Assembly: GCA_029250565.1 (NCBI GenBank)
Contig: JAQXFA010000112.1
Span: 1-9,224, forward strand
From: Candidatus Thalassarchaeaceae archaeon
GTDB taxonomy: Archaea; Thermoplasmatota; Poseidoniia; Poseidoniales; Thalassarchaeaceae
Direction of reading: 5' to 3'
DNA length: 9,224 nt
The notes beneath the pieces were generated by a model. The model was given only the letters and a program-made list of their open reading frames with translations. It was not told the DNA's origin and ran no database searches. How positions within the stretch are numbered: position 1 is the stretch's first letter; the number at the start of each line of letters is the position of its first letter. The translations under genes were made by a program, and so were the position numbers. Shown piece by piece: positions 1-5,710 of this stretch.

Positions 1-1
1 G

Positions 2-1054
2 TTGAATCTTCATCTAACTTACCCATCTATCAACCGGCTCCCGGGGGAACCTTACCGAGGACGGGTGATTGCAGCTATTAATCAAGTACAAAGAGGTAGG
101 AAACGTAGAGGCGCTGATATTGAACAGGTATTCCAAAAAGCGCTAAGCCGGAAAGAATTCACTGAAATTTTCAGTGTCGCTAATCGAGCCGCTGATGAGA
201 TGGGACCACAGCATGGTTTACTGATTTACGAGCGAGCAATGAATAGTAGCACGTTCGATGTTGCTGGTCTCAAGCGACTCTCAGAAATGCAGAGAACAAT
301 GTATTCAAGAACAGAACACGTGATCCCAGTACGTCAAAGAATTCACCTCAACAATCTAGCATTGAAACCTTTGGTAGTAGTCGATACTAACCTTTTGGTA
401 GATGCTTTAGCAGAACGAATTCTTCGTGAACTTGAAATTGAACGTGAAGTACCAATGCATCTTGATAGTAGGCGAGAATTCCACAAGACTCTACTTTATC
501 GAAGTCAACAAGGCAGGATTGAAATGTTCATTCCAGCGGCGACAAGGAATGAATTGAGAAATATCGCTGCTATTCCCGGAAGAATGAGGAAAATCTGTGG
601 TGATAGGTTAATTGATCCTAAATTATGGGACAAAAAAATCACCGAAAAATCACTTGTTGCCTTGGCTGACGAGGTGATTACAGAATATAATTCTTGGAAT
701 CCCGAAACAGGAGAAAACATCAACGAATTGGTACAGAATAAACGACCAGAATTCGAATCTTTCTTTGTTAATCTAAAGAAAGTATACTCTGATATTACAG
801 ATTCAAAGATTAGTAGGGGGCACTCTCAAGCAAAGCGGCAGGAAATAGATGGTGAAGCGCTTTACCCGGAAGCTGGTGATGTAGATATCATGTTGTTTTC
901 AGCCTACCTTGCTGAACAAAGTTTGGAAGGTTTCGGCTCTATTCTTATCGCCTCACGTGACTCTGATTTCACAGTTCCAGCGCGTGCTTTGCAAGAGAGA
1001 TTTGGTTTCGTAACCGTGGATAATGCTCAGGCTCTTTCCCGCCATACACACTAA
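2..1054 (+). CDS. PIN-like domain protein with an N-terminal extension, probable ribonuclease (5' end probably outside window)
   Basis: The C-terminal two thirds looks like a PIN-fold metal-dependent nuclease. A beta strand ends in VVDTN (Asp128), Glu184 lies in TRNEL, Asp293 and Asp295 lie in AGDVDIM, and the last strand gives LIASRDSDF (Asp320, Asp322). These are the acidic positions that bind Mg/Mn in PIN enzymes, which usually cut RNA. Residues 1 to about 120 form a basic, probably helical extension I do not recognise. About 110 residues separate Glu184 from Asp293, and the 190-290 part is Lys/Glu-rich, so the PIN core is larger than the usual roughly 130 residues. The frame is open to the window edge. 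The first codon is TTG at position 2 and the first in-frame ATG is codon 67, so the true start probably lies upstream. The gene converges on the helicase gene. No antitoxin-like partner is visible in the window, so a toxin role is not supported. The PIN fold is fairly sure; the substrate is unknown. Confidence 0.75.
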   Translation: MNLHLTYPSINRLPGEPYRGRVIAAINQVQRGRKRRGADIEQVFQKALSRKEFTEIFSVANRAADEMGPQHGLLIYERAMNSSTFDVAGLKRLSEMQRTMYSRTEHVIPVRQRIHLNNLALKPLVVVDTNLLVDALAERILRELEIEREVPMHLDSRREFHKTLLYRSQQGRIEMFIPAATRNELRNIAAIPGRMRKICGDRLIDPKLWDKKITEKSLVALADEVITEYNSWNPETGENINELVQNKRPEFESFFVNLKKVYSDITDSKISRGHSQAKRQEIDGEALYPEAGDVDIMLFSAYLAEQSLEGFGSILIASRDSDFTVPARALQERFGFVTVDNAQALSRHTH

Positions 1055-1060
1055 TTTATG

Positions 1061-1085
1061 ATTGAACGGGACAGGGTTGTTCAAT
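1061..1085. terminator. Inverted repeat between convergent genes, possible bidirectional terminator
   Basis: ATTGAAC (1061-1067) and GTTCAAT (1079-1085) form a perfect 7-bp stem with an 11-base loop. The stem can extend two pairs outward if one G-T pair is allowed. It starts 7 bases after the PIN gene stop codon and lies 38 bases beyond the helicase stop on the other strand, where a shared terminator would be expected. There is no long T tract after it on either strand, so it is not a classic intrinsic terminator. It may instead stabilise mRNA 3' ends or be chance. Confidence 0.4.
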
Positions 1086-1123
1086 TAATTACTTGGCGAT
1101 TTGATGTGCGGATCTACTGGTGC

Positions 1124-2395
1124 TTAACGTCTATTTCTACGACGCCCATGACCTCGGTTTTGACCACGCCCTTGCCCACCACGACGTTGTCCCCTGCCGC
1201 CACCTCGGCGGCCCCTATTCTGTTGCTTCTTAGGCGCCTTGTTGCCCTTGCGAGATAGAGCATTCTCTGAGTGGAAAGGTTGGTTATCATCAACTGGGAT
1301 ATCCTGTCGAATCAACTTCTCAATGCCACGTAGATACTCTCCTTCGTTCTCATCACAAAAAGCAATGGCAATCCCCCCTTGGCCTGCACGTCCTGTGCGT
1401 CCAATACGGTGCACATAGACCTCAGGCTCGTTGGGTAAATCCAAATTGATGACATGGCTGATGTCAGATACATCAATACCACGGCTCGCCACATCTGTAG
1501 CAACTAACACCTGAAGAGTACCCTTACGGAATCGGCCGAGGGATTTCTCTCGCGCACCCTGGCTCTTGTTACCATGGATTGCGAGGGCTTCGATACCGTC
1601 TTGTCCAAGCTGCTTGACGATGCGATTGCAACCGTGCTTAGTACGGCTAAACACTAGCACCTTCTCAGGCTGCTCCTCCTTGATGATGTGTGTCAAGAGG
1701 CCACGCTTGTCACTCTTCATTACGAACATTAGGGATTGTTTGATGGCTTCGACAGTGGTTGATTCGGGTGTTATTGAGACACTCACTGGGTCATAGAGCA
1801 TGTCTCGAGACAATTCAACAATCGAGGGCGGCATAGTGGCACTGAACAGCAGACTTTGGCGATTCTCTGGTATATATGCAATAATCTTGCGAATATCTCG
1901 GATGAAACCCATATCAAGCATGCGATCCGCCTCATCAAGAACAAGGAATTGCACTTGGGAAAGGTCAACGTAGCCTTGCCCAATCATATCGAGAAGACGG
2001 CCCGGTGTAGCGACAAGGATGTCTACACCCCTACGCAGAATCTTTTCCTGAGGTCGTTGAGATACGCCTCCGAACATGACCATCGAACGGATGTCGAGAT
2101 AATGTGCATATTGCTCAATATTATCGTTAATTTGGGATGCGAGTTCACGCGTAGGGCATAGCATCAGAACGCGAATGCTGCGTGGCCCCGACCATGGATC
2201 TTCGGCCATTGCATTGAGGATTGGAAGGGCAAAGGCGGCGGTCTTTCCCGTGCCTGTCTGGGCGCAACCTAACATATCTCGTCCCTTGATGAGTTCCGGG
2301 ATAGCTTGGGCTTGAATAGGAGTAGGTGTAACATAACCAATTTCATCAAGAGAATCCAGCAATGGCTGGCAGAGGGTCAAAGAAGCGAAATCCAT
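1124..2395 (-). CDS. DEAD-box ATP-dependent RNA helicase, RhlE-like
   Basis: This cytoplasmic ATP-driven enzyme unwinds short RNA duplexes and remodels RNA-protein complexes. In bacteria RhlE and its relatives act in ribosome assembly, cold growth and RNA decay. All core motifs are intact: PTPIQ of the Q motif (24-28), AQTGTGKT (45-52, Walker A), PTREL (81-85), GG (109-110), TPGR (130-133), DEAD (154-157), SAT (185-187), VFSRT (248-252), ATDVASRGID (299-308) and HRIGRTGR (329-336). The tail after about residue 385 is an Arg/Gly-rich RNA-binding segment ending in GRRRNRR, as in many RhlE and cold-shock helicases. The length of 423 aa is normal for this type. The start is the ATG 9 bp after the icd stop codon, and the Q-motif region follows directly; no Shine-Dalgarno sequence is visible. 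It is probably cotranscribed with icd. The gene is GC-richer (48, 53 and 58% in three 60-base rows counted) than its neighbours, roughly 42-45%. Confidence 0.95.
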   Translation of the reverse strand: MDFASLTLCQPLLDSLDEIGYVTPTPIQAQAIPELIKGRDMLGCAQTGTGKTAAFALPILNAMAEDPWSGPRSIRVLMLCPTRELASQINDNIEQYAHYLDIRSMVMFGGVSQRPQEKILRRGVDILVATPGRLLDMIGQGYVDLSQVQFLVLDEADRMLDMGFIRDIRKIIAYIPENRQSLLFSATMPPSIVELSRDMLYDPVSVSITPESTTVEAIKQSLMFVMKSDKRGLLTHIIKEEQPEKVLVFSRTKHGCNRIVKQLGQDGIEALAIHGNKSQGAREKSLGRFRKGTLQVLVATDVASRGIDVSDISHVINLDLPNEPEVYVHRIGRTGRAGQGGIAIAFCDENEGEYLRGIEKLIRQDIPVDDNQPFHSENALSRKGNKAPKKQQNRGRRGGGRGQRRGGQGRGQNRGHGRRRNRR

Positions 2396-2404
2396 GCTAA
2401 TAAC

Positions 2405-3634
2405 TCACATGTGTGTGATAATTGCATCACCAAACTCACTACACTTGAGTAAGGTAGCGTCATCCATCAGTCGCTCGAAATCATAGGTTACTGTTCGAGC
2501 AGATATTGCCCCTTCCATGCCCTTCACAATTAGATCGGCGGCCTCATCCCAACCCATGTATCTCAACATCATTTCAGCAGAAAGAATTAGTGAACCGGGA
2601 TTCACTTTATCTTGGCCTGTATACTTTGGAGCTGTTCCATGTGTTGCTTCAAAAATAGCAATTCCTGTATCGTAATTGATATTCGCCCCTGGAGCAATTC
2701 CAATTCCTCCTACTTGTGCTGCTAGTGCGTCTGAAATGTAATCCCCATTGAGATTCATTGTTGTCAAAACAGTGTACTCACGCGGGCGCGTCAATACTTG
2801 TTGTAACATTGCATCTGCAATTACATCCTTGATGATAATTTCATTCCCTGTGTTAGGATTAGACATAGTACACCACGGACCACCATCTAACAAAGTAGCG
2901 CCAAACTCATCTTGAGCAAGTTGGTAACCCCAATCACGGAAGCCACCTTCTGTGAATTTCATTATGTTCCCTTTGTGAACTAAAGTAACGCTTGGTAAAT
3001 CTTGCTCAATGGCATACTGGATTGCTGCTCTAACAATTCTCGCAGTCCCTTCTTTACTGATTGGTTTGATACCAATTCCTGATGAATCTGGGAAACGAAT
3101 TTTGGTGACCCCCATCTCATTTTGTAAAAAGTCAATCACCTTTTGAACCTCAGCGCTACCTGCCTCCCATTCAATACCTGCATAGACATCTTCGCTATTT
3201 TCTCTGAAAATAATCATATCAACTGCACCTGGGTCTTTGACTGGACTTGGAGTTCCTTGATACCACCTTACAGGACGCACGCAAGCAAAGAGATCTAACT
3301 GCTGGCGTAAAGCAACATTGAGACTACGGATACCACCGCCAACAGGTGTTGTAAGTGGCCCCTTGATTGAAACAAGTCCTGTTCTCATAGCAGATTTGGT
3401 TTCTTCTGGTAGCCATTCACCTGTTGCATTGAATGCCTTTTGACCAGCTAAAACCTCTTTCCATTCTATTTCTCGCTGGCCACCATAAGCCTTTGAAATT
3501 GAGGAATCGACAACTTTGCGCATCACTGGAGTGATGTCAATACCTATTCCATCTCCTTCAATGAAATTGATTACTGGATTGTCAGGCACATTCAAATTGC
3601 CACTTATCATTGTGATTGGGCTACCAGAGGTCAT
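2405..3634 (-). CDS. icd: NADP-dependent isocitrate dehydrogenase, E. coli Icd type
   Basis: Icd converts isocitrate to 2-oxoglutarate and CO2 with reduction of NADP in the TCA cycle. The 409-aa protein aligns almost without gaps to E. coli Icd (416 aa) as I recall that sequence. Substrate residues appear at Ser104 and Asn106 in the IRSLNVALRQ segment, and at Arg110, Arg120, Arg144, Tyr151 and Lys221. Metal ligands are Asp274, Asp298 and Asp302 (NLNGDYISD). The NADP-specificity set is present: Lys337-Tyr338 in GTAPKY, and Tyr384 and Arg388 in TYDFERLM. Ser104 matches the serine that AceK phosphorylates in E. coli; no aceK is in this window, so regulation by phosphorylation is not implied. The chosen ATG gives MTSGSPITM, shorter than the E. 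coli N-terminus. Met9 is a possible alternative start. It leads the helicase gene by 9 bp and diverges from the OsmC gene. The near-E. coli sequence in a possible archaeon suggests bacterial ancestry of the gene. Confidence 0.97.
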   Translation of the reverse strand: MTSGSPITMISGNLNVPDNPVINFIEGDGIGIDITPVMRKVVDSSISKAYGGQREIEWKEVLAGQKAFNATGEWLPEETKSAMRTGLVSIKGPLTTPVGGGIRSLNVALRQQLDLFACVRPVRWYQGTPSPVKDPGAVDMIIFRENSEDVYAGIEWEAGSAEVQKVIDFLQNEMGVTKIRFPDSSGIGIKPISKEGTARIVRAAIQYAIEQDLPSVTLVHKGNIMKFTEGGFRDWGYQLAQDEFGATLLDGGPWCTMSNPNTGNEIIIKDVIADAMLQQVLTRPREYTVLTTMNLNGDYISDALAAQVGGIGIAPGANINYDTGIAIFEATHGTAPKYTGQDKVNPGSLILSAEMMLRYMGWDEAADLIVKGMEGAISARTVTYDFERLMDDATLLKCSEFGDAIITHM

Positions 3635-3728
3635 TATTTTGGCCGACCCGCCCCCCCTTCATCAATGCAATGGGTAGAGTTGGTATCCAATCGCAAACAT
3701 ATTCTCTAAGGCTCTCCTCCGGAAAAAC
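3635..3728. promoter_or_regulatory. Divergent spacer between icd and the OsmC-family gene
   Basis: This 94-bp spacer must hold promoters for both directions. I cannot place a convincing TATA, BRE or -35/-10 element. Visible structure: a short palindrome TTGGTATCCAA (3680-3690), a seven-C run (3651-3657, a G run on the icd strand) next to a second short C run, and CCTCC (3716-3720), which reads GGAGG on the icd strand. On that strand a 12-codon ORF encoding MFAIGYQLYPLH runs from 3700 to 3662. It ends 27 bases before the icd start. Its GGAGG is 15 bases from its ATG, which is too far for a strong ribosome binding site. Confidence 0.4.
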
Positions 3729-4115
3729 ATGGATTCGTTGATAGAATGGAATGGCGGAAAGAGTATGACGTGTACTGACAAACAAGGTATGACGATGGAC
3801 TTGGCGTGGGGTGGAGAAGGTGTTTCTCCTGTCACTGCAACCCTACACTCTTGTGGTGCTTGTAGTCTAATTGATGTGATTGTGGGTTTGAAAAACCGAA
3901 CTGTGGAAAGTGCTTCGGTTAGCCTAGACCTAGAACGTTCAGATACAAATCCCAAAGTATTCACTAAAATTCACATGGTTTACCGTGTTAGTGGAGATGA
4001 CTTACCTGAGAAATTGATCAATCGTTTGGTACAACAAAGTCATGAAAAATACTGTACGATTTCGAATATGATTAAACACACCGCTGAAATAACTTGGGAA
4101 GCAATAGTAGAGTGA
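3729..4115 (+). CDS. OsmC/Ohr-superfamily protein, YhfA-like
   Basis: OsmC-fold proteins are cytoplasmic, thiol-dependent enzymes, usually dimers, that reduce organic hydroperoxides. The YhfA-like branch is poorly characterised. At 128 aa it has the expected length. The order of segments follows E. coli YhfA as I remember it: a beta-rich start with IEWNGG, VSPVTATLHSCGACSLIDV (32-50) at the start of the central helix, then LERSDTNPKVFTKI (68-81), and EKYCTISNMI (106-115). Cys45 (in GACS) and Cys109 (in EKYC) match the peroxidatic and resolving cysteine pair; Cys42 is an extra one nearby. The ATG at 3729 is the first start in frame after the stop at 3675-3677. No clear Shine-Dalgarno sequence precedes it. 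The stop codon directly abuts the stop codon of the convergent gene at 4116. Family assignment is sure; the physiological substrate is inferred. Confidence 0.9.
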   Translation: MDSLIEWNGGKSMTCTDKQGMTMDLAWGGEGVSPVTATLHSCGACSLIDVIVGLKNRTVESASVSLDLERSDTNPKVFTKIHMVYRVSGDDLPEKLINRLVQQSHEKYCTISNMIKHTAEITWEAIVE

Positions 4116-4592
4116 TTACTCATCTTGGTCTATGAGACCAATTGTTTTTGCAACTGGAACAAGTAGTGCTGGTACTCTAGCTATTTCCCCTGCCTCTTCA
4201 CCCTCAAGCCAAACACCTTCTGCATATGGCTGGCCTAAGCCAAGTTGACTCATCCATGAATGACTTGCAATCCATCTCTCCCTAGAGAGGCCTGCTAACA
4301 TAGCTGCTTTACCCATTGCTTTGGAAACATCATAACTTGCTGGGTCATCTAAGAAAGTAAGAGTACCCACCCATGCGGCTAATGCTTGATCTCCACAACC
4401 AAAACCTGCTCTTGTCAAATCATATACCACATTTTCCTCAAAGTGTGATTCGATTACCGCCCGATCTGTATTTGATAAACCAATCATATTCTGCATGGCA
4501 TCAAGAAGTCTGATACTGTGTAAAGAAAGGGCACCATCACTACACCATGCTAATTCTAACGCATGCCAAAATGGTGTGTTTTCTGCTTTCAT
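4116..4592 (-). CDS. Unrecognised 158-aa protein, translationally coupled to the upstream acidic-protein gene
   Basis: I do not recognise this protein. It is mostly helical by eye, with no signal peptide, membrane segment or metal-binding cluster (only Cys17 and Cys66). Residues 8-50 (FWHALELAWCSDG, then LLDAMQNMIGLS) resemble the C-terminal segment of the preceding gene product (AYEMLMSTCWIDG, then LLARKREELGIT): a helix, an Asp-Gly turn, a helix, then a Gly-hydrophobic-Ser/Thr turn. That pattern recalls TerB-like and EF-hand-like helical modules, but the match is weak. Residues 65-115 are rich in Ala and Gly with Trp74, Trp107 and Trp113. The ATG overlaps the upstream TGA as ATGA, so translation is almost certainly coupled. 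A GGAG lies 8 bases upstream of the ATG within the preceding gene. The coupling suggests the two products act together. Confidence 0.8.
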   Translation of the reverse strand: MKAENTPFWHALELAWCSDGALSLHSIRLLDAMQNMIGLSNTDRAVIESHFEENVVYDLTRAGFGCGDQALAAWVGTLTFLDDPASYDVSKAMGKAAMLAGLSRERWIASHSWMSQLGLGQPYAEGVWLEGEEAGEIARVPALLVPVAKTIGLIDQDE

Positions 4593-5350
4593 GAAGAACG
4601 CTCCAACATACTTTGAAGCATCTCTAAATGTTGTTCAAAAGTGATTCCTAATTCTTCACGCTTACGTGCCAATAATTTTGCTTCAGCGGGATCAAGGATA
4701 CCATCAATCCAACATGTTGACATTAACATTTCATAGGCAGCATTGGGTGCTGTTGCTGGTTGTTCTTCTTCTGGTTGCTCCTCAACTTCTTCAGCGACTG
4801 GTTGTTCTTCTGCTTCCTGCTCGGCAACATCATCTTCAACAACATCGCCATCCAAATTAAGAGTTGCATCAGCGGCTAAAAATCCATCTCCGTCGACTAA
4901 ATCTTCTTCCTCTTCATCATCATCATCCATGAATGCAGATAATGGGTCAGCACTAGCAACGGCGTTACCACCGAATGAACCACCTGCGCCACCACTGGCA
5001 ACGCCAAGTTCAGCGAATGGGTCGATTTCTCCGCCATCTTCTTGTTCACCTACTAATGCATTCAATTCATCAGACAAAGGGCCAGCAGATGGGAGGGTGT
5101 CATTGTCCATTGCTTCGCGTACGCGCTCGCGAGAGCGGTGTAATACAGCGTCTCTACGACCGCCCCAGTCACCTCCGTCTCGGTGATTTTCAATGTGCGA
5201 CATCGCCGCTTCATGGTCTTCTGTATCACATTCAAGAGTATCTTGAACTTGTGAAATCAAGCCCTCATCAATTCCATCTTCGGACTCAACGCTGAGGATC
5301 ATTGCAGCGTGGAGTATTTGTTCTGGTGCAAGCATTTGAATCAACCACAT
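4589..5350 (-). CDS. Unrecognised 253-aa protein with helical ends and a long acidic disordered linker
   Basis: I do not recognise this protein. It has three parts. Residues 8-80 are helical, ending in a basic stretch (RRDAVLHRSRERVREAM, 65-81). Residues 85-203 are low complexity: Gly-rich 116-129, then DDDDEEEEDLVDGDG (142-156) and a Glu/Gln/Pro-rich part (177-200). Residues 204-250 form a compact helical end with CWIDGILDP (213-221) and EELGIT (232-237), weakly like the next gene product. Two short motifs, DPFAEL (110-115) and DPLSAF (135-140), sit in the linker and could be docking peptides. There is no signal peptide or membrane span, so it is probably cytoplasmic. The start is the ATG at 5350, directly after an in-frame stop; Met6 is an alternative. 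It is first of a coupled pair, overlapping the next start by four bases. An adaptor or scaffold is possible but unproven. Confidence 0.8.
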   Translation of the reverse strand: MWLIQMLAPEQILHAAMILSVESEDGIDEGLISQVQDTLECDTEDHEAAMSHIENHRDGGDWGGRRDAVLHRSRERVREAMDNDTLPSAGPLSDELNALVGEQEDGGEIDPFAELGVASGGAGGSFGGNAVASADPLSAFMDDDDEEEEDLVDGDGFLAADATLNLDGDVVEDDVAEQEAEEQPVAEEVEEQPEEEQPATAPNAAYEMLMSTCWIDGILDPAEAKLLARKREELGITFEQHLEMLQSMLERSS

Positions 5351-5451
5351 CTAACAGCCGGTTACCGACTAATAGCAACTGCTAGGGCGCCTCCTTCAAA
5401 TGCGTTCCCGTTAATCGTCCACCACCATACTCTCGTATTTTTTTTGTTTCA

Positions 5452-5457
5452 GGGAGG
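5452..5457 (+). promoter_or_regulatory. Shine-Dalgarno sequence of the 12-codon ORF
   Basis: GGGAGG lies 7 bases before the ATG at 5465. The same core GGAGG at the same 7-base spacing precedes nrdJ, so the spacing is what this genome appears to use for initiation on this strand. Confidence 0.45.
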
Positions 5458-5464
5458 AAATAGT

Positions 5465-5503
5465 ATGGATTTTATTCAACGAATTGAGAAAAATCATTGC
5501 TGA
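5465..5503 (+). CDS. Possible 12-codon leader peptide upstream of nrdJ
   Basis: The ORF encodes MDFIQRIEKNHC and ends in TGA. The only support is the strong GGGAGG at ideal spacing. It ends 207 bases before the nrdJ start and could be a regulatory leader peptide or a very small protein. It has no run of one amino acid of the kind seen in attenuators, and it ends in a single His-Cys. Coding cannot be shown from one sequence, so it may be chance. Confidence 0.25.
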   Translation: MDFIQRIEKNHC

Positions 5504-5543
5504 ATGTTCAGATAATTCAAACTGTAATAATCAAAATGTTCAG
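5503..5543. repeat. Direct repeat AATGTTCAG, two copies 32 bp apart
   Basis: Copies lie at 5503-5511 and 5535-5543 and are identical over nine bases. The 32-bp offset is close to three turns of B-DNA, which would put both copies on the same face, as for paired operator sites. The repeat is not itself palindromic. A nine-base repeat can arise by chance in AT-rich DNA. Confidence 0.35.
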
Positions 5544-5698
5544 TTCTGGATGTAGATAAATTTCGTATCCAACTATACTCAACATCACCACATATTTGCT
5601 AACTATTAAGAACCCTCTCGTGGGGCAAAAGAATCCCGCTCGCACAATGTTGGACACTAACCAAGTCATGACATTATCGGGAAAGGGATATTTGGACC

Positions 5699-5703
5699 GG
5701 AGG
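5699..5703 (+). promoter_or_regulatory. nrdJ Shine-Dalgarno sequence
   Basis: GGAGG sits 7 bases before the ATG at 5711. It confirms that start: an in-frame stop lies at 5669-5671 and there is no other ATG, GTG or TTG codon in frame between that stop and 5711. Confidence 0.75.
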
Positions 5704-5710
5704 ACAAGAT

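Larger units (their letters stand above)
5351..5710. other. 360-bp intergenic region upstream of nrdJ and of the acidic-protein gene
   Basis: This is the only gap over 300 bases. It holds the divergent start regions of two genes. From left to right: about 85 bases without recognisable structure; an eight-T run (5438-5445); a GGGAGG plus a 12-codon ORF (5452-5503); two copies of AATGTTCAG (5503-5511 and 5535-5543); an AT-rich stretch (5520-5610) that could hold a promoter TATA element, though none stands out; and the nrdJ ribosome binding site. I find no tRNA, no cobalamin riboswitch core and no clear NrdR box. Confidence 0.6.

Noticed and set aside
1058..1258. A 66-codon + strand ORF between the PIN and helicase genes
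   Set aside because: Most of it is antisense to the Arg/Gly-rich helicase tail, giving a Thr/Pro/Leu-rich low-complexity shadow.
3662..3964. A 100-codon minus-strand ORF over the OsmC gene
   Set aside because: It is antisense to a well-supported OsmC-family protein and its product resembles no family. Only its last 12 codons, outside the OsmC gene, are mentioned as a possible leader ORF.
4743..5186. A 147-codon + strand ORF rich in Ser and Cys
   Set aside because: It is the mirror of the acidic low-complexity linker on the other strand: Glu/Asp codons read as Ser-rich strings in antisense. It has no independent start signal or domain.
5351..5440. Possible tRNA ending in CCACCACCA
   Set aside because: No T-arm (GTTCRANNC type) or acceptor stem can be formed on either strand, so the ending is coincidence.
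3683..5572. Octamer GTATCCAA shared by the icd/OsmC spacer (3683-3690) and the nrdJ leader (5565-5572)
   Set aside because: About one shared octamer is expected by chance between spacers of this size, and the flanks do not match.
5504..5710. Cobalamin riboswitch or NrdR boxes in front of a B12-dependent reductase
   Set aside because: I see no GCCACTG-type B12 box core and no paired palindromic NrdR boxes; only loose AT-rich look-alikes such as CAACTATACTCAAC.
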